Assembly: GCA_017501245.1 (NCBI GenBank)
Contig: JAFVXI010000030.1
Location: 1-64,000, forward strand
Direction of reading: 5' to 3'
DNA: 64,000 nt
Origin: Clostridia bacterium
Lineage (GTDB): Bacteria > Bacillota > Clostridia > Oscillospirales > CAG-272
How positions within the stretch are numbered: position 1 is the first letter of the stretch; every line of letters starts with the position of its first letter. Positions 34,770 to 43,804 of this stretch are shown here, one piece after another. Under the pieces are notes generated by a model. That model did not search any database. It saw nothing but the letters and a program-made list of their open reading frames with translations, and had not been told where the DNA came from. Both the position numbers and the translations under genes were made by a program.

Positions 34770-35032
34770 ACGAAAGAAACCTCCTAAAATAATATAAATA
34801 AGGATGACACAACTTTACTCCTCCACCGCCGAAAAGTCAATCGAAAAAACCGAAAAAACTAAAAGAAAATCCCAAACCGCAGAAATAATCACCAAAAGCC
34901 AAAACCACCCTTTGTATATATCTCACATAATGCAAAATATCTAAAAGAAATACTTTTAAATTAGTAAAATTGCTAAAAACCCAGCCTTTTCCGGTGTCAT
35001 CCGCCCTTAAAAACGCTGCTCTTACGTCGGCT

Positions 35033-35224
35033 GATCCGCCCACCATCTGCGCTTCGCCTCTTGCCGATCCGCCCCCATCTGCGCTTCGCCTCTTGCCGAT
35101 CCGCCCCCATCTGCGCTTCGCCTCTTACTGATCCGCCCCCATCTGTGCTTCTCCTCTTGCTGATCCGCCCCATCTGCGCTTCGCCTCTTGCTGATCCGCC
35201 CCACCTGCGCTTCGCCTCTTGCTT
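35033..35224. repeat. 31-33-bp tandem repeat, six copies
   Basis: Units start at 35033, 35066, 35098, 35130, 35162 and 35193. Each reads GATCCGCC, then a C-rich run, ATCTGCGCTTCGCCTCTTGC. Units differ mainly in the number of Cs and in CCGAT against CTGAT. It lies in the 600-bp gap 34770-35369 between the giant lipoprotein and dapA, which otherwise holds an AT-rich stretch (34770-34990) that probably contains the lipoprotein promoter. No gene is supported there. Confidence 0.85.
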
Positions 35225-35369
35225 AGCGATCGTCGGCAGAGGTATGCATCGGATTTTTGATGCGTATGACCTGCGGCGGATCTCGGGCGCTGTGCCAAAG
35301 CGCTAAGCGAGCAGAGAGGCTCTTCTGCCGTCGTTGAGTGTTCCCCCGTCTTTCGCTTCGCCCGCAGGC

Positions 35370-36251
35370 TTAGATTATATCCGAAAGCCCGAGGAGCATC
35401 TCCTCGATCACGCCTGCGCTCGCCGCCTCCACCTCCGCCATCGGCAGGCGCATCTCTTCCTTACATAGTCCCACGTATGCGAGTGCGTGCTTTATGGGTG
35501 CGGGGTTCGTCTCGATAAACATAGCGTCGATAAGAGGCGTTATCCTCCTCATCATCTCCTCTGCCTCCCCGAGCCTGCCAGAGGCGCAAAGCTCGGTCAT
35601 CCTTGTCATATATGCAGGGCAGAGGTTTGAGATGACGGAGATCGTGCCGTCGCCACCCATTTTCAGCACCTCGACGCTCTCTTGGTCGCACCCCGTGTAA
35701 AGTTTTAGGCCGTTTATCCTCTTTAACTGCCTGAGGCGCTCGGGGTCTTGTGCTGCCTCCTTGATCCCGACGATATTTTCTATCTCTGCGAGCCTTCTCA
35801 CCGTCGCAATAGGCATATTTACCCCCGTTCTTGACGGCACATTGTAAAGTATTATTGGCAAATCCGTGCTATTTGCTATAGTTTTATAGTGCTGATAGAC
35901 ACCTTCCACCGTTCCTTTGTTGTAATACGGCGTAACGATAAGAACGCCGTCGCAGCCTATCCTCTCGGCCTCCCTCGTGCGCTCTGTCGCCTCCCTCGTC
36001 GAGTTTGAGCCCGTGCCGAGTATGAGCTTGGTGCGCCCGCCTATAATATCCCCGGCACGCTTGTATAGCTCGCCCCTCTCGCTTCTATGTAGCGTCGCCG
36101 CCTCGCCCGTCGTTCCTCCTATAACTATCGCCCCTACCTTCGCCTCGATCTGCCGCTCTATCAGCCTCTCAAGCGCCACGTAGTCGATCTCTCCGTCCGA
36201 AAACGGCGTAACCAGCGCAGTTCCAACACCGTAAAACAGCTCTCCCTTCAT
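35370..36251 (-). CDS. dapA: 4-hydroxy-tetrahydrodipicolinate synthase
   Basis: DapA condenses pyruvate with aspartate semialdehyde in the lysine and diaminopimelate pathway. The 293-residue TIM-barrel protein shows GTALVTPFSDGEID, the substrate-carboxylate loop GGTTGEAATL, the proton-relay Tyr in LPIILYNVPSRTGVN and the Schiff-base Lys in NIVGIKEAAQD (about residue 160). The start at 36251 follows AGGAGGG at 7 bp; an upstream extension to 36284 has no such signal. It is divergent from queA. Members of this family also include N-acetylneuraminate lyase, but the motifs fit DapA best. Confidence 0.93.
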   Translation of the reverse strand: MKGELFYGVGTALVTPFSDGEIDYVALERLIERQIEAKVGAIVIGGTTGEAATLHRSERGELYKRAGDIIGGRTKLILGTGSNSTREATERTREAERIGCDGVLIVTPYYNKGTVEGVYQHYKTIANSTDLPIILYNVPSRTGVNMPIATVRRLAEIENIVGIKEAAQDPERLRQLKRINGLKLYTGCDQESVEVLKMGGDGTISVISNLCPAYMTRMTELCASGRLGEAEEMMRRITPLIDAMFIETNPAPIKHALAYVGLCKEEMRLPMAEVEAASAGVIEEMLLGLSDII

Positions 36252-36278
36252 AATCAACCCTCCTTTTGTGATTGCTAC

Positions 36279-36307
36279 TTGCAAAAATATTTAAAGTATA
36301 GTATAAT
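36279..36307 (+). promoter_or_regulatory. Sigma-A promoter of queA
   Basis: TTGCAA (36279-36284) and TATAAT (36302-36307) are 17 bp apart. The promoter reads towards queA at 36385 with a leader of about 70 nt. Confidence 0.75.
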
Positions 36308-36384
36308 AGATTAGTTAAACTGCCCTCACCCCTATGCTATGCTCCGGGGTGCCGTGCCGTTAATCGATAAATGAGGCAAAAATA

Positions 36385-37467
36385 ATGCAGGAAAATTCTA
36401 AGAACATAACCAACGAGCGTATTCCAACCGCTCTTTCAACCTCTGATTTCTATTACGATCTGCCCGAGGAGCTTATTGCTCAGTCGCCCTGCGAGGAGCG
36501 TGACGGCTGCCGTATGATGGTCCTTGACCGTAAGAGCGGCAAGCTCGAGGATAGGATTTTCAGAGATATAATAGACTACCTTAACCCCGAGGACGTCATC
36601 GTTGTTAACTCCTCGAAGGTCATCCCCGCGCGCCTCCTCGGCAAAACCGACAAGACGGGCGCGGACATCGAGCTTCTCCTTCTCCGCACCACCGAAACGG
36701 GTGAGTGGGAGACCCTCGTTCGCCCGGGCAAGCGTGCTAAGGTCGGCGCCTCATTTACGTTTGGGGGCATCCTCTCTGCTGTGGTCACCGACGTCGTCGA
36801 GGGGGGGAACAGGCTCGTCAGATTTGACTACGATAAAGAAAAATATAAGAGCATCTACGAGGTCCTCGACGTCGTAGGAAATATGCCCCTCCCCCCCTAC
36901 ATCACCAAAAAGCTCGAGCGCCGTGAGGACTATCAGACCGTCTACGCTCGCACCGAGGGCTCTGCCGCCGCTCCGACCGCAGGCCTCCATCTCACGACCG
37001 AGCTTCTCGAGCGCATCAAGGCAAAGGGCGTCGGCTACGTTGAGGTGACACTCCACGTCGGTCTCGGCACCTTCCGCCCCGTCAAGGTGGACAAGATCGA
37101 GGAGCATCTGATGCACTCCGAGCATATAGAGGTGGACGAGGCGTCCGCCGCCGAGCTTAACCGTCGCCGCAAGGCGGGAGGCAGGATCATCGCCGTCGGC
37201 ACGACCTCCTGCCGTGTTCTCGAAAGCGTCTCGGACGAAAATGGCATCATCCACCCGACAAGCGCAGAAACAGCCATCTTCATCTACCCGGGCTACACCT
37301 TCAAAGCCACAGACGCTCTCATAACCAACTTCCACCTCCCCGAATCCACCCTCATAATGCTCGTCAGCGCCCTCGCCACCAAAGACCTCACCATGAAGGC
37401 GTATAAGGAAGCGGTAGAGAAGAGGTATAGGTTCTTTTCCTTCGGCGACTCCATGTTCATTCAATAA
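36385..37467 (+). CDS. queA: tRNA preQ1(34) S-adenosylmethionine ribosyltransferase-isomerase
   Basis: QueA transfers and rearranges the ribosyl group of SAM onto preQ1 at the wobble position, making epoxyqueuosine. The 360-residue product contains [23 protein letters not shown] as an N-terminal region (residues 22-44), [20 protein letters not shown] (the loop near 168), [13 protein letters not shown] and [16 protein letters not shown] near the end, all diagnostic. GAGG lies upstream of the start. The last five codons form one arm of the inverted-repeat element at 37454. Confidence 0.96.
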   Translation: MQENSKNITNERIPTALSTSDFYYDLPEELIAQSPCEERDGCRMMVLDRKSGKLEDRIFRDIIDYLNPEDVIVVNSSKVIPARLLGKTDKTGADIELLLLRTTETGEWETLVRPGKRAKVGASFTFGGILSAVVTDVVEGGNRLVRFDYDKEKYKSIYEVLDVVGNMPLPPYITKKLERREDYQTVYARTEGSAAAPTAGLHLTTELLERIKAKGVGYVEVTLHVGLGTFRPVKVDKIEEHLMHSEHIEVDEASAAELNRRRKAGGRIIAVGTTSCRVLESVSDENGIIHPTSAETAIFIYPGYTFKATDALITNFHLPESTLIMLVSALATKDLTMKAYKEAVEKRYRFFSFGDSMFIQ

Positions 37468-37578
37468 ATCACCGATAGCTTCGTTGTCGGGCGACGCCCT
37501 CGGCTCGGAGTAGGTTTCTACACCGTCGCCTCGCTTGCGCCCTTACGCCTTGCTCTAGGCGATTTATTGTAATGAACA
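37454..37578. repeat. 125-bp inverted-repeat element spanning the queA stop codon
   Basis: The left arm TGTTCATTCAATAAATC (37454-37470) includes the last codons and stop of queA. The right arm (37561-37578) is its reverse complement with one extra base. The interior carries AGCTTCGTTG, TCGGAGTAGG and the core GTAGGT-tt-CTAC (37510-37521), matching the 125-bp tandem element at 43496. A truncated relative follows at about 37590-37650 (ACTTCGTTAAAGCGTCGACT, then TTGTCGCCCT). The rest of 37579-37777 shows no gene. Confidence 0.7.
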
Positions 37579-37777
37579 GCTGATTGTATAAATCGCCGTA
37601 TACTTCGTTAAAGCGTCGACTTGTCGCCCTCAGAGCAGGGAAGAGTGGTCCGATTATTCGCTTAATCCGACTACTATTATTTACATATTTATGCGTTTTG
37701 TACGCTGATCATCGTTTTTTAAGGCTCATCAAGTGAGCTTTGCATATTAAAAAAAGAAATGCAAAAGAGGAGGCTGG

Positions 37778-39049
37778 ATGAAAAGACTGACAGATCTTAA
37801 ATATATAGCCGCTCTTCTTTTTGCGTTATCTATGCTCCTTATGCTTTCGGGCTGTGATTTTGGCGGCACGGGTGACGAAAAGGGCATAAATGCCACCCTT
37901 CACGGCGTAGGGGTTGCTAATTCCCCCGAGGAAAACACGAGAGCCCTGCAGGCGCTCGTCGATAGCCTTGCTGCGGATGGCGGTGGCACCGTGTATATCC
38001 CAAGCGGAGTTTATCGCTTCGCCGCAGGCGGCAGCCAGACCATAGGTCAGCACGCCATCAAGCTGCGCTCGGGCGTTTCCTTCGTCGGTGACGGAGAGTC
38101 CACCGTGCTTATGCCCGTCGGTGAATCATACTACGGGCTCGATATGTTTTACTTCAACGATCTCTTGGACGTCGGTGAGCCGATCTATCTTGAAGGCTGT
38201 TCCTTCGAGGGCTTTGTGATCGACGGAGCCGAAACCTCCTCCGAGGTCTACACCTCGGCAGGCAAGGGCTTTATGATAAATCTGTTTTCAGATTGCCACC
38301 TCAAGGACGTAACGATCAAAAACACCGATGCCACGGGCTTCGGCATTGACTGTCCCATAAACAGCAGCATTCGGGGCTGTACGGCGATAGCCTGCGGCAA
38401 GGCTGCAACCGAGGATCAGCCCGGCGCATCAGGCTTCGGCATCGGCTACGGCTACTCCCCGGACGAGAGCCTGACCATCTCCGATTGCTCCGCCTACGAT
38501 AGCAGGCGCTTCGGCTTCTTCTTCGAGCATCAGGGCAGGTTTAACAGCTCGCTCTATTCGGCTCTGCCCGGACAGGGCGCCTTCACAGTGACCTCGTCAA
38601 GCTCCTCGGGCGATCTCTATGGCTTCGGCGGTATTGCCGCCGCTTCGGTTTCGTATATAGGCTGTAATTCCATAGCCGCCCGTCGCTCTGGCTTCTATTT
38701 CGAGGATTCCGTCGGCTGCTCCGTCAGCTCATCAGCCACAAGCGGCGCAGGTCAATGCGGGCTTTCGATCCTTGCTACCGGGCGTGAAGCATACCTCGGC
38801 GAGCCCTCCCTAAGCGTGGTCGGACTAGATATAAAGGCATCTCCTACGGCGGTCTCCATACTCTCCGAGGGCGAGGCAAGGCTCGCTTCTATCTCCCTTT
38901 CATCCGTTGACGTAAACGGCGCCACCGTGGGAGTATTCTCACGGGCAAGCATCTGCCGCCTCGTCATCGACCCCACACTGTACACATCGCAGAAAAACGA
39001 TATTGACACCTCACGCATCGGCGAGCTGACTACCGACCAAGCGGCTTGA
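37778..39049 (+). CDS. Right-handed beta-helix lipoprotein
   Basis: A 423-residue protein with a lipoprotein signal (lipobox LMLSGC, about Cys27) and a pectate-lyase-3-like start: NTRALQALVDSLAADGGGTVYIPSGVYRF followed by LRSGVSFVGDGESTVL (each a part of the first coils). Coils continue as short strands with repeated Gly, Ser and Asn, such as IKNTDATGFGIDC and IGCNSIAARRSGFYFED, until about residue 390. Family members are surface polysaccharide lyases, hydrolases or tailspike-like adhesins. No catalytic residues can be assigned from sequence alone. GAGGAGG precedes the start. It could act on the same uronate-rich polymers as the GH88 cluster at 50012, which is inference. Confidence 0.8.
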   Translation: MKRLTDLKYIAALLFALSMLLMLSGCDFGGTGDEKGINATLHGVGVANSPEENTRALQALVDSLAADGGGTVYIPSGVYRFAAGGSQTIGQHAIKLRSGVSFVGDGESTVLMPVGESYYGLDMFYFNDLLDVGEPIYLEGCSFEGFVIDGAETSSEVYTSAGKGFMINLFSDCHLKDVTIKNTDATGFGIDCPINSSIRGCTAIACGKAATEDQPGASGFGIGYGYSPDESLTISDCSAYDSRRFGFFFEHQGRFNSSLYSALPGQGAFTVTSSSSSGDLYGFGGIAAASVSYIGCNSIAARRSGFYFEDSVGCSVSSSATSGAGQCGLSILATGREAYLGEPSLSVVGLDIKASPTAVSILSEGEARLASISLSSVDVNGATVGVFSRASICRLVIDPTLYTSQKNDIDTSRIGELTTDQAA

Positions 39050-39075
39050 CAGTCACGACGCAAATATAGCAAAAA

Positions 39076-39093
39076 CGACAACAACTATTGTCA
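39076..39093. promoter_or_regulatory. 18-bp palindrome, site 2
   Basis: CGACAA-caacta-TTGTCA matches the 18-bp design of 13685 with one arm mismatch. It lies 45 bp before the asparaginase start, nearly the same distance as site 1 from its gene. Confidence 0.4.
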
Positions 39094-39138
39094 TTTATAC
39101 ACCTAAACGCATCTAAATCCGGATAAAGAGAGGTAGCT

Positions 39139-40179
39139 ATGGCTTCATCTATTAAAAACAGAAACGGAAACAACAAGGTTTTGATAATTTACACGGGTGG
39201 CACCATAGGCATGAAAAGGACGCCCCACGGCTACACCCCCTCGCCCGGCTTTTTTGCCGAGGCTGTTGCCGCCATTCCGGATATGACGAGGGAGGATTTC
39301 CCGGATTTTGAGCTGGTGGAGCTTTCCCCCTTGCTCGACTCCTCGGATATGGCGCTCTCGGATTGGAACAAGATAGCCTCCGTCATCTACGAGGGCTACG
39401 ACAGATATGCGGGCTTCGTCGTCCTGCACGGCACCGACACTATGGCATACACGGCTTCGGCTCTCTCCTTCATCCTCGACGGACTCGACAAGCCTGTTAT
39501 CCTCACGGGCTCGCAGATCCCCCTCTCCGAGCTTCGCTCCGACGGGCGTGACAACCTTATTACCTCGGTTATGATCGCCGCTGATGGCGTCGTCAGAGAG
39601 GTTGCGCTCTATTTCTCGGGCAGGCTTCTACGTGGAAACCGTGCGATGAAGATGAGCGCCGACGGTCTTATAGCCTTCGACTCGCCGAACTATCCGCACC
39701 TCGCCGAGGTCGGCATATCTATTCGCTATAACTATCCTGCCCTGAGGCAGGGCGGCACAAAGCCGCTGACATTCCGCCCCTTCTCCGAGCTTCCGATCGG
39801 CGTTCTCAAGGTTTTCCCCGGTATTCAGTTTGGGCTCTTTGAGGATATAATGGCGGACAAGCTCTCGGGCATCGTCCTTGAGACCTTCGGCGCAGGAAAT
39901 ATCCCCGGCGGTGGCGACAGGCTCCTGCCCATCATCAAAAAGGCGTTCAACAACGGCGCAGTGGTCGTCGTCTGCTCTCAATGCCCCTCCGGCACGGTCA
40001 CCCTCGGTGCCTACGAAAGCTCCTCGGCTCTTAAAAATGCCGGAGCCGTCAGCGGCAGAGATATGACAACCGAGGCAGCCGTAGCAAAGCTCTATCATCT
40101 CTTCAGCCTCGGCATCCCAAAGGATGAGATCAAGCGCCTCATCGAAAGAGATCTCGCAGGCGAGCTGTCCGAGCTTTGA
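39139..40179 (+). CDS. L-asparaginase, type I
   Basis: A 346-residue cytoplasmic asparaginase (AnsA-like) that hydrolyses asparagine to aspartate and ammonia. The first catalytic Thr is in VLIIYTGGTIGM (about residues 14-25) and the second in VVLHGTDTMAYTASAL. The catalytic Asp-Lys region is LTGSQIPLSELRSDGRDNL. There is no signal peptide, consistent with type I. GAGAGG precedes the start. Possible regulatory palindrome 45 bp upstream. Confidence 0.92.
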   Translation: MASSIKNRNGNNKVLIIYTGGTIGMKRTPHGYTPSPGFFAEAVAAIPDMTREDFPDFELVELSPLLDSSDMALSDWNKIASVIYEGYDRYAGFVVLHGTDTMAYTASALSFILDGLDKPVILTGSQIPLSELRSDGRDNLITSVMIAADGVVREVALYFSGRLLRGNRAMKMSADGLIAFDSPNYPHLAEVGISIRYNYPALRQGGTKPLTFRPFSELPIGVLKVFPGIQFGLFEDIMADKLSGIVLETFGAGNIPGGGDRLLPIIKKAFNNGAVVVVCSQCPSGTVTLGAYESSSALKNAGAVSGRDMTTEAAVAKLYHLFSLGIPKDEIKRLIERDLAGELSEL

Positions 40180-40250
40180 TCGCCGCATCTATATTTTGCT
40201 TACGGCTGTGCATCTGCAAGCCATCATCACGGCTTACGCTCTGTATCTCC

Positions 40251-40285
40251 GAGCCTTGACATAGGACTTATGTCTCTCAAGGCTC
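40251..40285. repeat. Inverted repeat after the asparaginase gene
   Basis: GAGCCTTGA (40251-40259) pairs perfectly with TCAAGGCTC (40277-40285), with a smaller ATA/TAT pairing inside. No T run follows, so it is not a standard terminator. The rest of the 271-bp gap shows nothing else definite. Confidence 0.55.
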
Positions 40286-40450
40286 ACGTCTTTTCGGCAC
40301 CTATAAAAACAGTTCCTTAAAGCTCGCGGTTTTTTGGTGTCTACGAGCAACCCTCTAAGCGACGATCGCCAATATAGCGGGCTATAACGAGCGATATATT
40401 AAAAAAGTAAACAAAACATGACATTATAAGTATAATAGAAGGGAAGCACA

Positions 40451-41266
40451 ATGGATTTTTGCTGTCCGATATGCCGCCTTCCTCTCATCGAGGAGGAAGG
40501 AAGAATAAAAAAATGTGCCGTCGGCCATTCCTTTGACCGAGCTAAGGCAGGCTACTATAACCTCCTTATCGGGCAGGGCTCCGGCACCCACGGCGACAAC
40601 CGTGAAATGGTTGAAGCAAGGCGCGATTTTCTCACCCGTGGTCACTATTTGCCCCTTGCTGAGCATATCTCGAGGCTCATCTCGATCCATCTTGCGCCCG
40701 AAGGCTCGCTCATCGACCTCGGAGCAGGCGAGGGCTATTATACCGATCTCGTTGAGCGCACGGTTTTCGATAGAGACGGCTCCTCAAACGTCCTTGCGTT
40801 AGATATATCAAAGGATGCTATCAAGCACCTAGCTAAAAGAAATCAGAGGATCAGCACGGCGGTTGCCTCCTCCTACGACATACCCGTAGCCGATGCGTCG
40901 GTGGATCTCGCCCTCCTCGTTTTTTCACCCCTCGCCCTCTCGGAGATACGCCGTATACTGAGGCCCCGTGCTAAGTTTATTATGGTTTTCCCGGATGAGA
41001 TGCACCTCTTTGGGCTTAAGTCTGCTATCTACAAGACCCCGTATAAAAACAAGCCCGAGCCGACCGACATCGAGGGCTTCACCCTCCTCACCGACGACAA
41101 GCTATCCTATGAGATCACGCTCAGGGGCAGAGAAGAGATCGAGAGCCTCTTTATGATGACCCCTTACGCCTACCGCACCTCAAAGGAGGACAAGGAGCGC
41201 CTCTATTCAAACGACGTAATAACCACCGAGGTCGCCTTCCGCATCCTCGTTTATCAGAAGTCGTGA
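40451..41266 (+). CDS. RlmA-type 23S rRNA (guanine-N1)-methyltransferase
   Basis: A 271-residue protein. The N-terminal zinc site, CCPICRLPLIEEEGRIKKC followed by GHSFDRAKAGYYNLL, is diagnostic of RlmA(I)/RlmA(II). A Rossmann methyltransferase domain follows with the SAM motif LIDLGAGEGYYTDL (about 88-101) and DISKDAIKHLAKR. RlmA enzymes methylate G745 or G748 in hairpin 35 of 23S rRNA; RlmA(II) (TlrB) confers tylosin resistance in producers. The subtype cannot be decided here. GAAGGGA lies just upstream. Confidence 0.9.
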   Translation: MDFCCPICRLPLIEEEGRIKKCAVGHSFDRAKAGYYNLLIGQGSGTHGDNREMVEARRDFLTRGHYLPLAEHISRLISIHLAPEGSLIDLGAGEGYYTDLVERTVFDRDGSSNVLALDISKDAIKHLAKRNQRISTAVASSYDIPVADASVDLALLVFSPLALSEIRRILRPRAKFIMVFPDEMHLFGLKSAIYKTPYKNKPEPTDIEGFTLLTDDKLSYEITLRGREEIESLFMMTPYAYRTSKEDKERLYSNDVITTEVAFRILVYQKS

Positions 41267-41425
41267 GCGACAGCCGATAGCTTCTTTTATCGGCTCTCAA
41301 TTCCCCACGCCCCCTTCGGCTCAGCCCCACCCGAGCACCTTAGCTCGCCTGTCGGCTCTATCCGACACGCACCGGGTGCCAAGGAGGCATTCCCTCAAAA
41401 CACCCTAAAAAAGGAGACACGGGTT

Positions 41426-41863
41426 ATGAATTTATCCCATGGAAAATACCTCGCCGTTGACTATGGCGACAAGCGCACGGGCCTTGCGGACTGCGACCCC
41501 TCGGGCATGCTTGCCAGCGGCATCGGCACCATCTCGGAGAGCGGAATGACAAAGACCGCCGAGCGAGTTGCCCTCGAGGCGAAAAACCGCAGCTGCAAGA
41601 GGATCATCGTCGGCCTGCCTAAGAATATGGATGGCACCGAGGGTGAGCGTGCGGGAGTTATCCGCCTCTTTGCGGATATGCTGAGGGGCATGACGGATAT
41701 CCCCGTTGAGCTATACGACGAGAGGATGACTACTATGGTCGCCTATCGCTATCTCGATGCCTCCGGCACCTTCGGCAAAAAGCGTAAGGGCGTCGTAGAC
41801 ACCCTCTCCGCCGAAATAATCCTTCAAAACTATCTCGATAGAGAAAGAGCCTTAAATAAGTAA
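41426..41863 (+). CDS. ruvX: Putative Holliday junction resolvase YqgF/RuvX
   Basis: A 145-residue RNase H-like protein of the YqgF family, which acts in 16S rRNA 5' maturation and as a pre-16S nuclease; an older proposal is Holliday junction resolution. Catalytic acidic positions are in YLAVDYGDKRTGLA, the second block VGLPKNMDGTEGE, the third VELYDERMTTMVA and the last VVDTLSAEIILQNYL. AAAAGGAG lies 10 bp before the start. It is followed 30 bp later by thiI, likely on the same transcript. Confidence 0.93.
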   Translation: MNLSHGKYLAVDYGDKRTGLADCDPSGMLASGIGTISESGMTKTAERVALEAKNRSCKRIIVGLPKNMDGTEGERAGVIRLFADMLRGMTDIPVELYDERMTTMVAYRYLDASGTFGKKRKGVVDTLSAEIILQNYLDRERALNK

Positions 41864-41893
41864 ACTAAACTTGACATAATGGAGAAAAACACA

Positions 41894-43123
41894 ATGGATT
41901 TCCTTAGCTTTGTTGAGAAAAAGGAAGAGAAAAAATATGAGGAGGTCATTCTCTGCAAGTTCGGAGAGGTCATCCTCAAGGGCGCAAACAGAATGAACTT
42001 TGAGTCCATGCTCGTAAAGGAGCTGCGCCGCAGAGCCTGCCCCTTTGGAGCCTTTAAGATATACGTAAAGCAGTCGACGATCTACGTCGAGCCCCTCTCG
42101 CCCGACTGCGATATGGACGGTATGTATAACGTCGCTAAGCGTGTGTTCGGCATCATCGCCGTAAACCGTGCCGCCGTTTGCGAAAAGAATATCGACGCTA
42201 TCCGCGAGATGGCGGCTATCTACCTGCCCGACAAGCTCTCGGGCAAGCGCTCCTTCAAGGTTGAGGCAAAGCGCTCGGATAAGAAGTTTCCCCTCACCTC
42301 GCCCGAGATCTCAAGGGAGATCGGCGGCGTCATCCTCTCCAAGGTCAGAGGCATTAAGGTAAACGTCAAGGAGCCCGACGTCGTCGTTACCGTCGAGGTG
42401 AGAGACGAGCATGCATACATCCGTGCAGGCCAGGAGCCGGGTGCCGGAGGTCTGCCCCTTCGCTCGGCAGGCAGGGGACTTCTTCTGCTCTCGGGCGGCA
42501 TCGATTCACCCGTCGCGGGCTGTATGATGGCGAAAAGAGGTATGGAGATCGAGGCTCTGCACTTCGAGTCCTTCCCCTACACCTCTGAGCGTGCGCACGA
42601 AAAGGTGATGAAGCTCGCAGAGGAGATGTGCGAGTTCTGCGCCAGGATCCACGTCCACGTCATCTCTCTTACTCACGTGCAGGAGGAGATCCGCGACAGA
42701 TGCAACGAGGACTACTTCACCCTCATCCTGCGTGTCTTTATGATGCGTCTTGCAGAGAGGTGCGCAAGAGAATATAAGTGCGGCGCACTCATCACGGGTG
42801 AGTCGCTCGGTCAGGTCGCCTCACAGACGCTCGCCGCCATCGGCGTAACCGACTCCGTGGTGGATATCCCCGTTTTCCGCCCCTGCATCGGCATGGATAA
42901 AAACGAGATCGTCATCGAGGCAAGGCGCTACGGCACCTTTGAGACCTCTATCCTCCCCTTTGAGGATTGCTGCACCGTTTTCACCCCTCGCCATCCAAAG
43001 ACGCAGCCTAAGCGTGAGGACGTTATGCACGAGATAGAAAAGCTCGACTTCGACGCTCTTATGGAGGAGGCTTATTCCTCTATGACGACCGAAACCAAGC
43101 TCGTTTTCCCCGAGTATAAGTAA
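41894..43123 (+). CDS. thiI: tRNA 4-thiouridine synthase ThiI
   Basis: A 409-residue ThiI. The start at 41894 follows GGAG at 9 bp; the ATG at 41879 has no ribosome binding site. An N-terminal ferredoxin-like and THUMP region (to about 165) binds tRNA. The PP-loop for uridine adenylation is LLLSGGIDSPVAGCMMAKRG (about 194-213). The family's TGESLGQVASQTL and the C-terminal CCTVFTPRHPKTQ block are present. The C-terminal rhodanese domain found in proteobacterial ThiI is absent, as is usual in Firmicutes; sulfur must come from a cysteine desulfurase encoded elsewhere. Confidence 0.95.
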   Translation: MDFLSFVEKKEEKKYEEVILCKFGEVILKGANRMNFESMLVKELRRRACPFGAFKIYVKQSTIYVEPLSPDCDMDGMYNVAKRVFGIIAVNRAAVCEKNIDAIREMAAIYLPDKLSGKRSFKVEAKRSDKKFPLTSPEISREIGGVILSKVRGIKVNVKEPDVVVTVEVRDEHAYIRAGQEPGAGGLPLRSAGRGLLLLSGGIDSPVAGCMMAKRGMEIEALHFESFPYTSERAHEKVMKLAEEMCEFCARIHVHVISLTHVQEEIRDRCNEDYFTLILRVFMMRLAERCAREYKCGALITGESLGQVASQTLAAIGVTDSVVDIPVFRPCIGMDKNEIVIEARRYGTFETSILPFEDCCTVFTPRHPKTQPKREDVMHEIEKLDFDALMEEAYSSMTTETKLVFPEYK

Positions 43124-43194
43124 AAACTCCCCATCTCAGCCGCCCGTCCGCACCTGCCCGAAGCCGCAAACCTGAACTTCCTCGAAGAATGTTC

Positions 43195-43223
43195 TTGACA
43201 AGCTTCTTATAATATGCTAAAAT
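43195..43223 (+). promoter_or_regulatory. Sigma-A promoter of the valS leader
   Basis: TTGACA (43195-43200) and TAAAAT (43218-43223) are 17 bp apart. Transcription would start near 43230, just before the T-box. Confidence 0.8.
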
Positions 43224-43229
43224 ATATCG

Positions 43230-43496
43230 ACCCCGAGGAGGAGTAATATATAGGAACGCTAAAGAGAGAGCGCGGTCGGTGTGAGCGCTTGCGTGCCGTG
43301 TATGAAGGTAGCCTCGCTGTATCCGAGAAGAACGGTGGCATATAGCCGCTCACTAGACCTCGGCGTCCGCCGCGCCCGGCGAGAAATAAGGGAAGCCAAG
43401 CTTCCGAACCTTGGGTGGTACCGCGTTACTAACGCCCCGAGAGATCAGGTATGGATGATATCTCATGCCGTGATTTTCTCGGGGCTTTCTTTTTGG
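43230..43496 (+). promoter_or_regulatory. T-box riboswitch for valS
   Basis: The conserved T-box sequence AACCTTGGGTGGTACCGCG is at 43407-43425, where an uncharged tRNA acceptor end pairs. Stem I starts near 43235 (GAGGAGGAG) and closes at GCCTC (43311-43315). The codon before it, GTA at 43308-43310, is a valine codon and fits the downstream valS. A strong terminator follows, CCCCGAGA with TCTCGGGG (43434-43484) and a T run. The T-box and valS are 518 bp apart, filled by repeats, instead of the usual short distance. Confidence 0.93.
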
Positions 43497-43795
43497 GATA
43501 AACCGTCCACAGCTTCGTTAAAGCTTCGGCTCGTCGCCCTCGGAGTAGGTATCTACACCGTCGGGCTTCTCGCTCGCTTTGCCTTGCTGTAAACACTTTC
43601 TCCTGCAAAACGAGTTTTTTGGATAAGCTGTCTACGGCTTCGTTAAAGCTTCGGCTTGTCGCCCTAGGAGTAGGTATCTACACCGTCGGGCTTCTCGCTC
43701 GCTTTGCCTTGCTGTAAACACTTTCTCCTGCAAAACGAGTTTTTTGGATAAGCTGTCTACGGCTTCGTTAAAGCTTCGACTTGTCGCCCTAGGAG
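43496..43795. repeat. 125-bp tandem element, 2.4 copies
   Basis: The segment GCTTCGTTAAAGCTTCG occurs at 43512, 43637 and 43762, an exact 125-bp period. Each full unit carries the core GTAGGT-at-CTAC (43545-43556 and 43670-43681). The sequence around the unit junctions, GTTTTTTGGATAAGC...TACGGC, is an imperfect inverted repeat of GCTGTAAACACTTTCTCCTGC. The third copy breaks off where a GATGATATAC array begins. The unit has the same length and core as the element at 37454. Confidence 0.85.
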
Positions 43796-43804
43796 CTTGC
43801 ATAC

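Noticed and set aside
35022-35204. A 60-codon repetitive minus-strand frame
   Set aside because: It is only the six tandem repeats read through; composition is Arg/Ser-rich and there is no initiation signal.
40431-40436. TATAAT as -10 element of the rlmA gene
   Set aside because: The transcript would start inside or after the ribosome binding site, leaving no usable leader, and the -35 position is poor.
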